The translations under genes were made by a program, and so were the position numbers. From assembly GCF_002975205.1 (NCBI RefSeq), contig NZ_PCOC01000002.1, forward strand, positions 2,231,411 to 2,295,410: a DNA stretch of 64,000 nt, given 5' to 3'. Every line of letters starts with the position of its first letter. The first letter of the stretch is position 1. Shown piece after piece: positions 63,187 to 64,000 of the stretch. A model generated the notes under the pieces. That model worked only from the letters and a program-made list of their open reading frames with translations, had not been told where the DNA came from and ran no database searches. Origin of the DNA: Ochrobactrum vermis (GTDB taxonomy: Bacteria > Pseudomonadota > Alphaproteobacteria > Rhizobiales > Rhizobiaceae).

Positions 63187-64000
63187 TCAACGGATTAGCG
63201 GGGTGTGCATCAGCCCGCCATCCTTCCAAAGTCCATTCAAGCGGCGCTCCAGCTTGACCGGGCTTTCATTACCCAGGTGACGGGAGAACATCTCGTCATA
63301 GTTGCCGACAGCCTGGATAGTGTTCAACGCCCAGTCGTTGTCGAGGCCGAGCTTGGCGCCGAAATCACCGGTCTTGCCGAGCAGGCGCTGCACTTCCGGT
63401 GCAGACGAAGTGTCACGCATTTCGATCACATTTTTCGAGGTGACACCGTATTCCTCAGCAGCGATCTGAGCATTGAGCACCCACGCCACTACATCGCGGA
63501 AGCGATAGTCGTCCTGACGCACGACCGGTCCGATGGGCTCCATGGAGATCAATTCCGACAAAACAACCCATTCATCCGGGTTTGGCATCTTGGCGCGAGC
63601 CGCTGCAAGGGCGCTCAGCACATTGGCGTAGACGTCGCAACGTCCTTCAATCAGGTTCTTCTCGTTCTGATCACGCGAATTGGCGGCGACCGGCGTGAAG
63701 GAAAGCTTGTTGTTGCGGAAATAGTCAGACAGGTTTTGCTCGTAGTTGGAACCCGCGGAAACGCAGATCGAAGCGCCGTCGAGTTCCAGAGCACTGTTCA
63801 CGCCGAGCGACTTGCGTGCAAGGAAGCCCTGGGAATCATACAGATAGGTGCCAGCCCAGGAGAGATTCATCTCGACATTGCGAAGGAAAGTCTCTGTAGC
63901 AGTGCGTGCCAGAAGGTCGATACCCCCAGATTGCAGGGTGGTGAATGCAGTCTTGATCTCGAGGGGGACATATTTGACCTTGTCGGCATCGCCGAGAATG
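63187..64000 (-). CDS. aapJ: general amino-acid ABC binding protein AapJ (partial)
   Basis: The frame is open to the window edge, so the N-terminus and signal peptide are missing; 270 codons are visible. The C-terminal part of an AapJ/BztA-type protein is clear: TTLQSGGIDLLARTATETFL, NLSWAGTYLYDSQGFLARKS, EGRCDVYANVLSALAAARAK and AVGNYDEMFSRHLGNESPVK. The family has about 340 residues. First gene of aapJQMP, followed by two hairpins. Confidence 0.92.
   Translation of the reverse strand, partial: ILGDADKVKYVPLEIKTAFTTLQSGGIDLLARTATETFLRNVEMNLSWAGTYLYDSQGFLARKSLGVNSALELDGASICVSAGSNYEQNLSDYFRNNKLSFTPVAANSRDQNEKNLIEGRCDVYANVLSALAAARAKMPNPDEWVVLSELISMEPIGPVVRQDDYRFRDVVAWVLNAQIAAEEYGVTSKNVIEMRDTSSAPEVQRLLGKTGDFGAKLGLDNDWALNTIQAVGNYDEMFSRHLGNESPVKLERRLNGLWKDGGLMHTPLIR

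Overview
The window looks like accessory chromosome or megaplasmid sequence from an alphaproteobacterium of the order Hyphomicrobiales (Rhizobiales), most likely the Brucella/Ochrobactrum group. This is an inference from gene content: an AapJQMP general amino-acid transporter, a BigR/Blh sulfur module, a DUF1127 gene followed by cuckoo-type RNA hairpins, IS66 and IS427-type elements, and an HpaR/HpcD pair. No rRNA, tRNA, CRISPR array or core housekeeping operon was seen.

Layout. 1-2728: right part of an IS66 element. 2760-3278: decayed IS6-family transposase. 3404-6434: glycine-betaine type ABC importer (proXWV) on the minus strand, preceded by a very AT-rich gap. 7267-7694: scar joining an IS481 remnant to a broken MFS gene. 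7761-24452: long minus-strand catabolic block with a spermidine/putrescine-type ABC importer, two enoyl-CoA hydratase-like enzymes, acyl-CoA dehydrogenase, TetR regulator, ADP-forming acyl-CoA ligase, ThDP enzyme, 3-hydroxyacyl-CoA dehydrogenase, ETF and thiolase, headed by a nitronate monooxygenase-like flavoprotein. 24911-28122: divergent DMT permease, third hydratase and aldehyde dehydrogenase. 28395-28672: DUF1127 gene and its triple-hairpin RNA. 28930-30144: L,D-transpeptidase. 30272-30588: a second IS6 remnant in the same orientation as the first, so the 27-kb block is bracketed by direct repeats.

31129-47193 is a mosaic: amidohydrolase, blh-bigR with a clear operator, three LysR genes beside oxidoreductase-type targets, a DJ-1-like plus NmrA-like open frame without a stop between the two halves, haloperoxidase-like hydrolase, ProP, a third IS6 remnant and several gene stubs (MlrC, FMN reductase, DsbA-like isomerase). 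47571-53439 is a LacI / amino-acid-type ABC (no ATPase) / GH1 glucosidase / SDR unit. 53551-57557 holds an IS427-type element, the 3' part of an autotransporter, and the second of two apparently identical IS5-family copies; the first is at 39281. 57808-64000 carries hpaR, hpcD, a class V aminotransferase and aapPMQJ (the last cut by the window edge).

Working together: the main catabolic block has uptake, CoA activation, alpha,beta-dehydrogenation with ETF, hydration, 3-OH oxidation and thiolysis, so it can encode a self-contained beta-oxidation-like route for an imported acid. The substrate cannot be read from the sequence. ProXWV and ProP add osmoprotectant uptake. The density of IS copies, stubs and frameshifts indicates repeated insertion and deletion.
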